This document shows, one piece after another, positions 32,701-42,610 of a stretch of DNA of 64,000 nt. The first letter of the stretch is position 1. Each line of letters opens with the position of its first letter. The notes beneath the pieces are model-generated. The model did not search any database, had not been told where the DNA came from, and worked only from the letters and a program-made list of their open reading frames with translations. The DNA comes from Leptidea sinapis (Eukaryota > Arthropoda > Insecta > Lepidoptera > Pieridae). Location of the stretch: positions 310,001 to 374,000 of the forward strand of contig NC_066283.1 of NCBI RefSeq assembly GCF_905404315.1, given 5' to 3'. Position numbers and translations under genes: made by a program.

Positions 32701-34744
32701 TTTGAACTCCATTGAAACCGTACCTGTATAATAAAACATATTAAAATTGAGATTTCGAGGAGACAACATATTATATCCTTAAAATTCTGATTGTCGAGTA
32801 TATTGTTTTATTTAATTTTCAGAACACATGCAGTCATAAGGGCATAAACATACATACAGTTGGTAAACTTAAAGCACTAAAATCTTATAAACACAGACCT
32901 GGAGGTTCTTAAATATTTATATTATGCATATAATATATTTTGTTAATCGCGAGGCTTGAAAAATATTAGCAAAAGCATTAAATTACGAAATATGCCTATT
33001 CATGATAGGAGGGATGTATGTTAACATTAGATCACTATTAGTTACTAATAGATATTAGGTTAGTTATTAAAAGGTAGGTACTACTTAAACTACTACGTAC
33101 TATCAAATAGAAAAATCATATTAAAACTTACTTATCGATAAATATAACCACCAAAGGAAAATTAAATCAAACTTTATTATAACAACTTAGGTATACTAAA
33201 CTAGCTTTTTAAGGTTGCAAAATGAGTTATTAAATGTATCGATATTACATAATTATTTATTACAATTTATTGGGACCCGTTTGAATAAAAACATGCTGAT
33301 CGTAATTTGTGCGAGCAAAGTTTACGTGAAAAAGATTTTTTAACGTAAGGGGCAGTAAGGAACTTTGAAATTTACATTTTCCAAAAGATTTGGCAACTGA
33401 ACCTTATCTTTTATTATCTTAAAAAAGAACATAATATCTAAGCAAAATCTTCGGTTACGAAGGGAAGGGATATTGAAATGTTTCGCCGCTTCTACTGATC
33501 TTTCAAAATAAACACCTGCTTTGTAATAGAGTGATTTTAAGAATTTATTTATGAAGTTTTTACACTTAATAATTACTGAAAACTACAATAAAACATTTTA
33601 AGAGAGGGATGGTATTATGCATAGTGTTTATTAATGTATTATTATACACCATAAATATTTTATTAAGTTACAGACTTTTTATCTTTGATTTTGCTTTCTT
33701 GTGCGACGGTATATGTGGTCGATTTTTGTTTTTGTGTAATTACCTTTTTACTCTTTTAAACTCTTACTATATAAAATGTGTACGTAATTAGACACAAAAT
33801 TATAATTCGTCCGATAACTGAAAAACGAGTGGTCAAACAAAGGTTGTTTAATGCAGAGTTTCAAACACTTTTTTGACGATATGGTTGTAGAATAAAACTT
33901 TTACTGTTTAACCTATCCTACAAGCCAAGATCACTTGGAAATTTATTTCGGCGTTATATGCAACCACAGACGTTGCAACAAAGCTAGTGCAAATGCTTTG
34001 CAAAGGGATTTATAGAAAAACGGCTGCAATACTTGGAACTTAGTTTAAAGTTTACAGAACTGCATTCCCCTTAAAGACTTCCCTTTCCTCAATTGCAGTA
34101 GCTACTCTTTAAGATTAATTAACGAGGCAACGCCAGGCTTTTGACAGTCAAACTAATAATGTGCAGACAAATACTGAAATAATAATTGTGATGTGTGTGA
34201 AACTATGCTAGACAAAAACTGTCAATTACCAGAGACAATTAAAGCATATTTGGGTATATGTCCGGTTTTGTGGCAAGGAAACTAAATACTAAATTAAATT
34301 GTATAGATTGCACACAGTCTTTGTTCGCAATTTTCACGAACGGATCCCCATAAAAGATTTCGGTTGTTTGGCGTATCCGTCAAGTGCTTATTATGTAATA
34401 TCATGAAAGTGTAAAGTGGAAAATGCTTAAAAAGCGAACATAATTTTTTTTTTATACGATAAGTACAAATATTGAATTACAGAATCGTTTTAAGTCAAGA
34501 ATCACTCGAAAAACACACTTTAAAGTGTTATTTAGATGTATTCGAAAATGTTATATATTGTTTGTTAATGTAATTGTAACTACTTGTTACATAAGTTATT
34601 TGCGTAAAAGTTAAATTTTTTAGAAGTTTTGTTTATTTAACCCGTCGTTTTGGTGACCTATGCAGGAGCACGTTTTCATCCTTTGAATGTGTAACACTCG
34701 CGTTAGTCGAAGAAAATATTATACTTATTCTGAAAAGATTAAGG
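29776..34744. other. Long AT-rich stretch without identifiable gene
   Basis: About 5 kb with no transposon protein or exon recognised. Two diverged segments resemble each other: 29846-30000 and 33604-33790, both with GAGGGATGG, TAATGCATAG-type and ATAAAATGTGTAC motifs. A G/C-rich island at 31020-31310 has short ORFs on both strands. 32290-32400 weakly resembles LINE-D. Confidence 0.35.
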
Positions 34745-34840
34745 TACATATTTTTTTTATGGAATTCTGATGATGTGATCACCACCGCCCACATTCTCCT
34801 GTAGCACCAGAGGAATCACAGAAGGTCGGCTTTTTTGATG
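34745..34840 (-). mobile_element. LINE-D 3' terminal scrap
   Basis: TGATCACCACCGCCCACATT and AGAGGAATCACAGAAGG match the reversed 3' end of the LINE-D copy at 27.66-27.75 kb. Confidence 0.6.
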
Positions 34841-35097
34841 GTCTACACTTATCTAGCTAATCTAATATATAGTTCAAGAATTCATTTCTTTTATTATGAC
34901 TGATCCCCTCGTACATAACGTATACATCGTCCACGTATCAGACAAACATTGACGTTAATTAAGTAATCACTTACTGCCAGCGATCGCGGCTCAGAGGAGA
35001 CTTGCTTAATATTGCTAAAGCAGTTCTGGTTATTGATTACCAACACTAATAGTGTGCACGCACACTGAGCTCTACTATTTCATCCATATTTTATATT

Positions 35098-35222
35098 TAA
35101 AAAAAGCCCGCTGAGTTTCTTGCGCCCATTCTTCTTAGGTCTGAGGCAGTCTCTTTTGAATGAGTGGTAGTTTTTGACGTTCAATAACTGATTTTAAATC
35201 CTATTTTGAATTTGAATTTGAA
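35098..35222 (+). mobile_element. CR1-A 3' tail
   Basis: Contains GCCCGCTGAGTTTCTTGCGC, TTCAATAACTGATTTTAAAT and ends in repeated TTTGAA. Only the 3' UTR and tail remain. It directly abuts the hAT MITE fragment at 35225. Confidence 0.85.
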
Positions 35223-35224
35223 TA

Positions 35225-35356
35225 TACCACTGCACTGACCTGTTTGATATTCGCCATTTTCGTGCTGTTGGCCATGAAGCGAGAGTCTGCGGTACTAAAA
35301 CTAGTGATGACAACCGCAGCAAACATCGATAGATGATAGAAAACTATTTACAAAAA
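35225..35356 (-). mobile_element. hAT MITE family C, copy split by CR1-B1 (left part)
   Basis: Reverse orientation: CACTGACCTGTTTGATATTC, GCGAGAGTCTGCGGTAC, ACTAGTGATGACA, ending GAAAACTATTTACAAAAAA. It continues at 39035 on the far side of the LINE. Its outer end has lost a few bases compared with copy 1. Confidence 0.85.
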
Positions 35357-35893
35357 ACAGTTGTGTACCTTATTAAATTTATAAATCTAAAAGAAAAAAC
35401 AATCATAGGTATAATGTTTGGTAATAACTCTCATAATATTAGAAATAAGGACCTAATTAAAAATATAGAAAAATTAATTAATATTTCCAATAAGACAAAA
35501 TCTAAAGTGATGATGTGTACATTCCCATACTCCTCGGATTTGACACAGGAGCAAAATAGAAAAATATTTAAATTAAATACAACTTTGTATAATGTGACAT
35601 TCCACAACAATGAAAATTTAATTTTATTTGACACAAATAAATTCATTAATTATAAAATGAAAATAACCAATGGTAACCTATACCTACCATTTAGAGTTAA
35701 GCGACAGCTGGCTACTTTAGTAGCTTATAGTCTTAGTCAACAAACTACTTCCTCTGTAGTATTATTTAATAAACATGCCTCTATTGGGCAAAATTGTAAA
35801 ATAATCGACATACAAGCCCCTATTGGGGAATGTATTAGTACTAATGTACAAAAATATAACAATGAAGATTTTTCTTCAATTAATTTAAATTAA
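35357..35893 (+). CDS. CR1 ORF1 protein, C-terminal part
   Basis: Open frame of about 178 residues ending TAA at 35891-35893. The first few codons (MIENYLQK) belong to the flanking MITE, so this is a truncated ORF1 and not a gene starting here. Segments such as IIGIMFGNNSHNIRNKDLIK, KVMMCTFPYSS and KLNTTLYN look like an SGNH-esterase-type fold; several CR1-clade ORF1 proteins carry such a domain. The N-terminal part, including any zinc finger, is missing. In CR1 and related LINEs, ORF1 product binds element RNA. The esterase assignment is an inference without a profile search. Confidence 0.55.
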   Translation, partial: TVVYLIKFINLKEKTIIGIMFGNNSHNIRNKDLIKNIEKLINISNKTKSKVMMCTFPYSSDLTQEQNRKIFKLNTTLYNVTFHNNENLILFDTNKFINYKMKITNGNLYLPFRVKRQLATLVAYSLSQQTTSSVVLFNKHASIGQNCKIIDIQAPIGECISTNVQKYNNEDFSSINLN

Positions 35894-35955
35894 GTTATTT
35901 GACAAGGGAGGACAACTCTTGCAATATCATACAAAATAGGCAACATTCACCAAAT

Positions 35956-38814
35956 ATGAATGTTACTGCTATAGATTATCATAATATAAAGCTCATAAAT
36001 ATTGTTCACCAGAATATACAAGGTATCTCAAGTAAGGAATTAGAAATTGAACTGTTTTTGAGCTGCTGTAATATAGATATATTATGTATTACAGAACATT
36101 GGCGTAAGAGTCATCAGCTCCAGTTTAGTTTTAGAGAACATAAAGTAGTCAGTTCGTTTTGTAGAAGTAGGGCAATACATGGAGGTTCCCTAATTATTAT
36201 TAATAATAGATTAAAATGTAAAAATAGAAGAGATATTGTTAATCTCTCTATAGAACAACTAATTGAGATAGCTTGTATAGAACTAGAGCAATTTATTATT
36301 GTAAGTGTATACCTCCCCCCCACTGCATCATATGAACAATTCCAACATAGAATGGAGGAGGTACTATCAAAATTTAGCAAAACTAGCAAGTCAATTATAG
36401 TGTGTGGAGATTTTAATATAAACTTGCATGAACCTTCGGCCAATTGTACTAGCCTTAAAAATTTATTTCAAAGTTTTAATTTGTTCAATGTATTTTGGGA
36501 ACCTACTAGAATCACTTCTACAACAGCAACCTGTTTAGATAATATTTTTACAGATGTTACTATTACTAGTAAACTCATAATTAATAATCTTCAGTCCGAC
36601 CATAGTGGGCAACTTATAAAAGTAAATACAAGATTGGACAATGTCAGACCAAAAAAGGTGACGATTATACCAGTTACGGGTAGCCGTCTTGAGAGGTTTA
36701 GAAATAATTTGGTAAATACGATACCATTTTTACACTGTGGTGAAACTGCTAATTTTCACTATAACTTAGTCTTCAATTCCTTCTGTGAGGAATTTGACAG
36801 GATTTTTACTCCAGTAACGGTGACAGTAAACAACAAACATAGTTTTAATGATTGGGCAACAATGGGTATCCACAAAAGTCGTAAACGCTTATATGACCTT
36901 TATTATGAGAAACATTACAATAATAGTGAAGAATTTAAAATATATGTAAAAAAATACTCCAAGCTTTTTAAAATAGTTTGTCATGAAGCGAAAACACGTT
37001 TCATTGCAGATAAAATTAAAAACAGTAATAATAAAGTAAAAGCGACTTGGAGTGTAATTAACAATGAAACTGGTAGATCGAATTGCCGTAACACCTCTAT
37101 CTGTTTAAATATTAATAATCGCGTTATAAATTCGGAAATAGAAATTGCAAATGAATTTGATAAATACTTCTCCGAAATCCCGATTGTCACGACCAAATAC
37201 CTTAACTCTTCGCCAAAAGCAGCATATGATATGCTTAAATTACACGTACCAGTATCTTCTACTGACTTGAAATTTAAGTATGTTACAGGTAGCGATATAA
37301 TAAAAATCTTCAAATTAATTAACCTAAAAAATACAAAAGACCTATGGGGCCATTCGACTAATATTGTTAAATACATACTTGACATTATAGCACCTGAATT
37401 AGCAATAATATTTAATGAATGCATAGATGAGGGTGTGTTCCCTGACCTCATGAAATACAGCAAAGTTATACCTTTGTTTAAATCGGGCAGTTCTTTTGTC
37501 CCTGCTAATTTCAGACCTATTTCAGTGCTGCCTGTTTTTAGTAAAATTTTTGAAAAACTTTTGCTTCAACAGCTACAAATGCATTTTTGTAAATTAATGA
37601 ACAAAAATCAGTTTGGTTTCACTAGGGGTTTATCAACAATTAATGCGGGTACTAGACTCATTGAGCACATCTTTGACGCCTGGGAAGAGTCACAGGATGC
37701 ATTGGGCATTTTTTGTGATTTGTCAAAAGCATTTGACTGCGTCCACCATGAAACTTTACTCCTAAAACTAAAGCATTATGGAGTGAAAAATAGAGCCCTA
37801 AATCTGTTAAAATCATATTTAAGCGAAAGAGTTCAGATAGTCGATGTAAATGGCAAACGGTCTTCGGGTAAACCTGTGCGAATAGGTGTTCCACAGGGTT
37901 TTATTCTCGGTCCTTTCTTGTTTCTTATATATATTAACGATCTACCGTTTGTGGTAGATGATAGCCATGAGATTGTATTGTTTGCTGATGATACTTCACT
38001 TATTTTTAAAGTGAAGCGACGTGCAGATATTGATGACGAGGTAAGCAATGCACTCTCAAAGATAGTGCGTTGGTTTGAGACGAATAATCTGCACTTAAAC
38101 AGTAAAAAAACAAAGTGTTTACGGTTCATTACACCAAACACAGCGGAGGTACAAACCAACGTACTTATAAATGACCAGAGATTGGAACTTGTGGACACTA
38201 CGGTCTTCCTGGGTATCACGTTAGATAAAAAGCTTCAGTGGGGTCCACATATTACCCATCTAGCAGATAGACTCAGCTCTGCGGCATATGCAGTTAGAAA
38301 GATTAGAGAGTACACGAATGTTGCGACCGCTAGATTAGTGTACTTTAATTATTTTCACAGCATCATGACGTACTGTATATTACTATGGGGTCATGCTGCT
38401 GACATTGATATAGTGTTTGCTCTGCAAAAGAGAGCTGTTCGTGCTATATATCAGCTTGGTTATAGACAGTCTCTCAAAGAAAAATTTAAAGAAATAAATA
38501 TTATGACTGTTTATTGTCAGTACATTTATGAAAATTTAATATATGTTCACAAAAATCGTCACCTTTTTGCTCTTAATAGTGATTTTCATTATTATAACAC
38601 TAGAAATAAGGGATTGCTTGTAACTAATTCTAGTAGGCTTCATAAGATACATAATAGCTTTAAGGGTAAATGTATACACTTCTACAATAAAGTCCCAGCC
38701 ACTGTTCAGGCATTGTCTATAAATAAATTTAAATGTTTTATAAAAAAATGGCTCTGTCGTAAATCCTATTACTCCACTGCTGAATATCTAAATGATCGGA
38801 CAGCCTGGGACTAG
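35956..38814 (+). CDS. CR1 ORF2: endonuclease and reverse transcriptase
   Basis: 952 residues from the ATG at 35956, 62 nt after the ORF1 stop; the frame is open from 35899. APE-type endonuclease (about 18-225): N20 in HQNIQG, E47 in TEHW, YLPP, GDFN 151-154, LDNIF, D215-H216 in QSDHSG. Reverse transcriptase (about 480-740): FRPISVLPVFSKIFEKLL, D588 in FCDLSKAFD, GVPQG 644-648, FADD 676-679. A C-terminal tail ends FIKKWLCRKSYYSTAEYLND. All catalytic residues are present with no stop or frameshift. The residue after GVPQG is F649, where the inverted copy B2 and CR1-A copies have S. The enzyme would nick target DNA and copy element RNA there. Activity is unproven. Confidence 0.93.
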   Translation: MNVTAIDYHNIKLINIVHQNIQGISSKELEIELFLSCCNIDILCITEHWRKSHQLQFSFREHKVVSSFCRSRAIHGGSLIIINNRLKCKNRRDIVNLSIEQLIEIACIELEQFIIVSVYLPPTASYEQFQHRMEEVLSKFSKTSKSIIVCGDFNINLHEPSANCTSLKNLFQSFNLFNVFWEPTRITSTTATCLDNIFTDVTITSKLIINNLQSDHSGQLIKVNTRLDNVRPKKVTIIPVTGSRLERFRNNLVNTIPFLHCGETANFHYNLVFNSFCEEFDRIFTPVTVTVNNKHSFNDWATMGIHKSRKRLYDLYYEKHYNNSEEFKIYVKKYSKLFKIVCHEAKTRFIADKIKNSNNKVKATWSVINNETGRSNCRNTSICLNINNRVINSEIEIANEFDKYFSEIPIVTTKYLNSSPKAAYDMLKLHVPVSSTDLKFKYVTGSDIIKIFKLINLKNTKDLWGHSTNIVKYILDIIAPELAIIFNECIDEGVFPDLMKYSKVIPLFKSGSSFVPANFRPISVLPVFSKIFEKLLLQQLQMHFCKLMNKNQFGFTRGLSTINAGTRLIEHIFDAWEESQDALGIFCDLSKAFDCVHHETLLLKLKHYGVKNRALNLLKSYLSERVQIVDVNGKRSSGKPVRIGVPQGFILGPFLFLIYINDLPFVVDDSHEIVLFADDTSLIFKVKRRADIDDEVSNALSKIVRWFETNNLHLNSKKTKCLRFITPNTAEVQTNVLINDQRLELVDTTVFLGITLDKKLQWGPHITHLADRLSSAAYAVRKIREYTNVATARLVYFNYFHSIMTYCILLWGHAADIDIVFALQKRAVRAIYQLGYRQSLKEKFKEINIMTVYCQYIYENLIYVHKNRHLFALNSDFHYYNTRNKGLLVTNSSRLHKIHNSFKGKCIHFYNKVPATVQALSINKFKCFIKKWLCRKSYYSTAEYLNDRTAWD

Positions 38815-39034
38815 ATTGTGATTATTTTATAGCAACTGTACAATATTGTATATTTTTATTGAAAAGAGCGCAAAAAAAAAAGAATGCTGGGAGAGTTTCT
38901 TGCGCCGCTTCTTCTCTCTCAGAGCGCCATTTGTTTCCGAAGCGGTAGTAGTATCTAGTAGTATAAGAAATGACATCAAAAAGAATTTTAAAGGAATCAA
39001 TTTTGAGAAAATAAATGCCTTTATGCCTTTATTA

Positions 39035-39234
39035 CGTTAATTCAGTATAAATAACACGGAACACGATTGTAATTAATTCAAAAATAGTTCTGAGTATTGT
39101 ACGTTCCTTCGCAACCATTTGTATTGTATGTCAAAATTAGTTCTCTGGACGCTCACGGGTGGCGCTTCAAATAGGCACAAAGAATTTGCATTATAACATA
39201 TGGAACAGCCTGTCTAGTGGTATTTATACAGGTT
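39035..39234 (-). mobile_element. hAT MITE family C, copy split by CR1-B1 (right part)
   Basis: Resumes with TACGTTAATTCAGTATAAAT and runs through GTACGTTCCTTCGCAACCAT to CTAGTGGTATTTATACAGG and TTAGTG. It is the complement of copy 1's left half. A target duplication could not be matched to the left side. Confidence 0.85.
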
Positions 39235-41340
39235 AGTGGTGCACGCATGACTGTCGTCACACTCTTTATTGTTATAGTCAGACAGCGCAGCAGTATCTCA
39301 TGTAAGAAATACGAAATTAATTTGAAACATACAGATGGAACAGATATAGATAGGTATGCAGTTGACCTCTGTATGCAGAGTGCACGGTGCAGGCGGGGGG
39401 AGGAAGAATCGCGTGCGGCATGGCAGCCCTGCGCCGCTCGGAGTATCGGAGCTCCATCGGGGCTCATTATTTCACGCCGCGCGCGGAGGAGGGGAGGGGG
39501 GGAAGCCTGCAACAGGCAGTATCGCTCGCTTAATGTTAATACTACTGACGCGATTTAGCTGAAGCATTACCGACCCGCTATCACACGGACAGACAGACGT
39601 CCGAGTCGTGACCGCTGCTAGAGGTATTGTTATAGCGCTGCCACACAACCCGACCTACCAACATACGTGTTGTAGACTGACACTAACGCTAGTTGTTGTA
39701 GTAGGTATTGGGTACCGACGTAAGAGTCGCTTAACTGGTTGACTTTAATCAGTAATAGTCACGACTATAAGTCGACTCTTACCACAATGAAGTTCCTCAG
39801 GACATATTCTTTTCTCATTTAATATCCACGTTAACCACGCTTATATACTGATCTGTAGACAGTTCGGATTAGGTAATCGGAACGGGTAACAATTCATATA
39901 CTATCATAGATACTTAAGACCTGAGTGACTCGGTGTTTAAACTTGGAAATACGCGTTTTCCCAGAGTTGAGACTAAGGTCGATCGGGTTTAGGCAAAGAA
40001 TATCTCATAGTACAGCTTACTTAAAACCTCCACAGTGAAATTCAACCAAACAAGCAGTGAAAAATGTGACATGACTTGCCACGTCATTAAAAAATGCTTA
40101 ATATTTATTATATTTTTGGAGTTACGACGCTCTTTAAGATCTAAAACGCCGTGCAGCTCGTATATCATCGTAATATACCTCGTAATCATATATAAACTTA
40201 TAAGGCAATCTGCTAAATAGCCATCCAAATATAAGTAAAGTTAGTAGAGATTTATGAACAAAACAGTTGGCAATGCTGGGTCGTCTGGCGGCGCCGTAAC
40301 AGCGCAGGCAGATCACGCGCGCTCCTCGCTATAAGTTGCTGTAATCATTCGTTTACAGATCAACCACTTATTGTGTACCGCGGCGGGGAAGCACGCGGTG
40401 CGCGGGCGGCGGGGTATAGTGCACGCCGCGCCCAATCTAACAGGCCAGAAGTTACACATTGATATCTTTAATACTAATGGGTGTCTAATAATAATTTATG
40501 ATAAGAAAGAACCTCTGCATTGTTTTTAAAATGTGTCACGTCAGCATAACTGACGCCACAATTGTTGATTTGCTGGTGATAACTCATAATTGGATCATCG
40601 AAAGAAAATCGCTCGAGTAGTAGATCACTTTCGTACGACAGCCCGATCACGAATGCCTCGAGCGTCGCCAGTGTGGCCGTATTTAATAGGGCTCAGCGCA
40701 GGTGCACGTGATTTCAATTAAATATTTTTTAACTTACGATAAATGCAATTTACAATACAAATAATTTCACATTACAATGTAATCAAATGATGATTTATGA
40801 GTTAATTTTAACTAAAATTATTAAACCAAATTATTCTCTTTTTTATAATAGGTGTGTTAAAATAATCAATTTACGTAGTCTTAATTTGAGTGGTTGTAAC
40901 TTTTATAGGACTACTTGAGACAACTCTCAGTTTGCCGACAGTCATTGTTCAATAAATTAATTATATTTGGATTACTACCTTCAATTTCAAGGAACGTCTA
41001 CGCTCACCTTAACGGCTGGTGGTGTAGCGAGTTCACTCCACGTACTTATAAGCTAGTGTTACAGTTATATGATAAAATTAATAATTATCAAGACTCAACT
41101 TTAACATCAAATACATTTATTCATCATACGTCAAGACAGTCACAAGATAAAATTGTTTAGCACTTCTTGTTCACTCAACACCTTCTGCTGTTTTCTGAAC
41201 CCCATTTGAATTATAGACTTGCTCGCCTTCAGCTTACATGTTGTTAACTGTACTGGAGGTAGGTGGTGTTGTCCGTGACACGTTTGTTTTTTATAATTAT
41301 CTCGGTATAATGTCAGCTTAACATCTCACGAAAAACAAAA
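39235..41340. other. Unassigned; CpG-rich patches, possible promoter region
   Basis: 39380-39660 and 40260-40440 are distinctly G/C- and CpG-rich (CGCCGCGCGCGGAGGAGGGG, GGCGGCGGGGTATAGTGCAC) within AT-rich DNA. No transposon match and no convincing coding exon. They could be promoter or 5' UTR DNA of a gene outside the window. Confidence 0.3.
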
Positions 41341-41530
41341 ATGAGAATAGTCAATAGTCTAATTTTTTCTATCTTTAGCTATGGGGCTGAGGCATGGACA
41401 ATAAAGAAGGCGGACAGAGATCGGATTGAAGCCTTTGAGATGTGGTGCTGTAGAAAGATTCTTCAAAACCCTTGGACAGCATTCATATCGCCAGAAAGGA
41501 AGGCCACAACCTCGAACAACTGATGGTTAT
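41341..41530 (+). mobile_element. RTE-type LINE fragment
   Basis: Plus strand SIFSYGAEAWTIKKADRDRI, EAFEMWCCRKILQNPWTAF is the thumb/connection segment of RTE-type reverse transcriptases. Short, truncated on both sides; similar DNA may continue to 41745. Confidence 0.8.
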
Positions 41531-42610
41531 TGGGAAGGAAGACGGACGACCTCCCAGAGGTCAGATATATATATCAGATAGTCTAACCAAATCCGCACAT
41601 CCCTGACATCGTGCGGTGCTCGCCTGGACTTAATTAGACGAGCCGCGGCCACGGCCTGCATAGACGAGCGCACCTCGAGCTTGTGGCTCGGTGCTTTGTT
41701 GGGAGTTGGGCCTCGATGTGATTGGAAGAAAGAAATGAAAATCAATTATTGACTCGACACTTAGGTCAAAATAACACTTATGAAGTTTTATACATAATTT
41801 CGGAAAAGTCGAGTTTTAATGAGAAGTGGCAAAAAACTAATTGCCACTTTTTATATATATGTTAGTTTCATCATTTTACATTAAATTTTATACGATTTCT
41901 GTAAGAAGTTATGCACCAAAATAACTCAAAAAGGAAAAAGAAGTGATTAATCATAACAAAATAAAAGAGTATCGAGTGCAGTAAATGTATTAATTCGCTT
42001 ACACTAAAATAAGTAAAGTAAATAAGTAAAGCGAGAAATTACCTATATTATATATATTATAGGTATAGGTATAAAAATAAGTCCCCGAAGACAGGACCAG
42101 GCACCACAGGCAGTTCACGTTCACGTTCCCGTTCACGAGCATGGTCCAGCCATCTTCGCACATATCTTAGTGAGGACAACGACCCGCTCCACGACGCCGC
42201 CACGAACAGTGCCATTAAAGCAAGCATGAGTACTGCCCCGGGAACTCAAAAACTTTTAGTATTAAAATTTGAAATTTCATAATGTTTAAGAAAAATTAAC
42301 AACACGCCACAAATTAGGATATCATCACCACCATCTGGATGGTTCCAGGACTGAGGTGGACCACTAATTGATAATTGACCATAATGATTTTATTAATATA
42401 TTTTGTCACCATACAGATTTTATGTAACTACATACCTTCAATATTTAGTTAATTTAATATAATATAATAACTTTGTATGATGGCAAACGTTTGGGGTCGA
42501 AAGCATCGAAAATATTAATTTTACCGCGCCACACTTACGCGCGCTTGTCGACCAAGTAACGTCTAGCTAGACCTAACCTCAATCGGAATCAGAACGACTA
42601 AACTTCAACA
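41531..42610. other. No clear gene; one Arg/Ser-rich open frame
   Basis: 41778-41860 has a diverged LINE-type 3' motif (AATGAGAAGTGGCAAAAAAC). 42052-42281 is an ATG-less open frame with TGSSRSRSRSRAWSSHLRTY then LSEDNDPLHDAATNSAIKAS. The remainder is AT-rich without recognisable content. Confidence 0.35.

Larger units (their letters stand above)
35357..39034 (+). mobile_element. CR1-type LINE, copy B1 (near full-length ORF2)
   Basis: Contains the 3' part of ORF1 (to 35893), an open ORF2 (35956-38814) and a 3' UTR with GAGAGTTTCTTGCGCCGCTT. The end is a short ATGCCTTT repeat (about 39012-39034), as CR1 elements end in short tandem repeats rather than poly-A. Both sides are the two halves of one hAT MITE, which fixes the borders. 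It is 5' truncated within ORF1, the normal outcome of incomplete target-primed reverse transcription. No A-run or promoter was identified. Confidence 0.9.

Noticed and set aside
35333..35893. 186-residue frame as an independent host gene
   Set aside because: Its first codons belong to the MITE flank, and the rest is continuous with the CR1 copy B2; it is a truncated ORF1.
39153..39562. Frames at 39.2-39.56 kb as exons
   Set aside because: They straddle the MITE end and a CpG-rich patch, overlap on opposite strands and show no recognisable protein motif.
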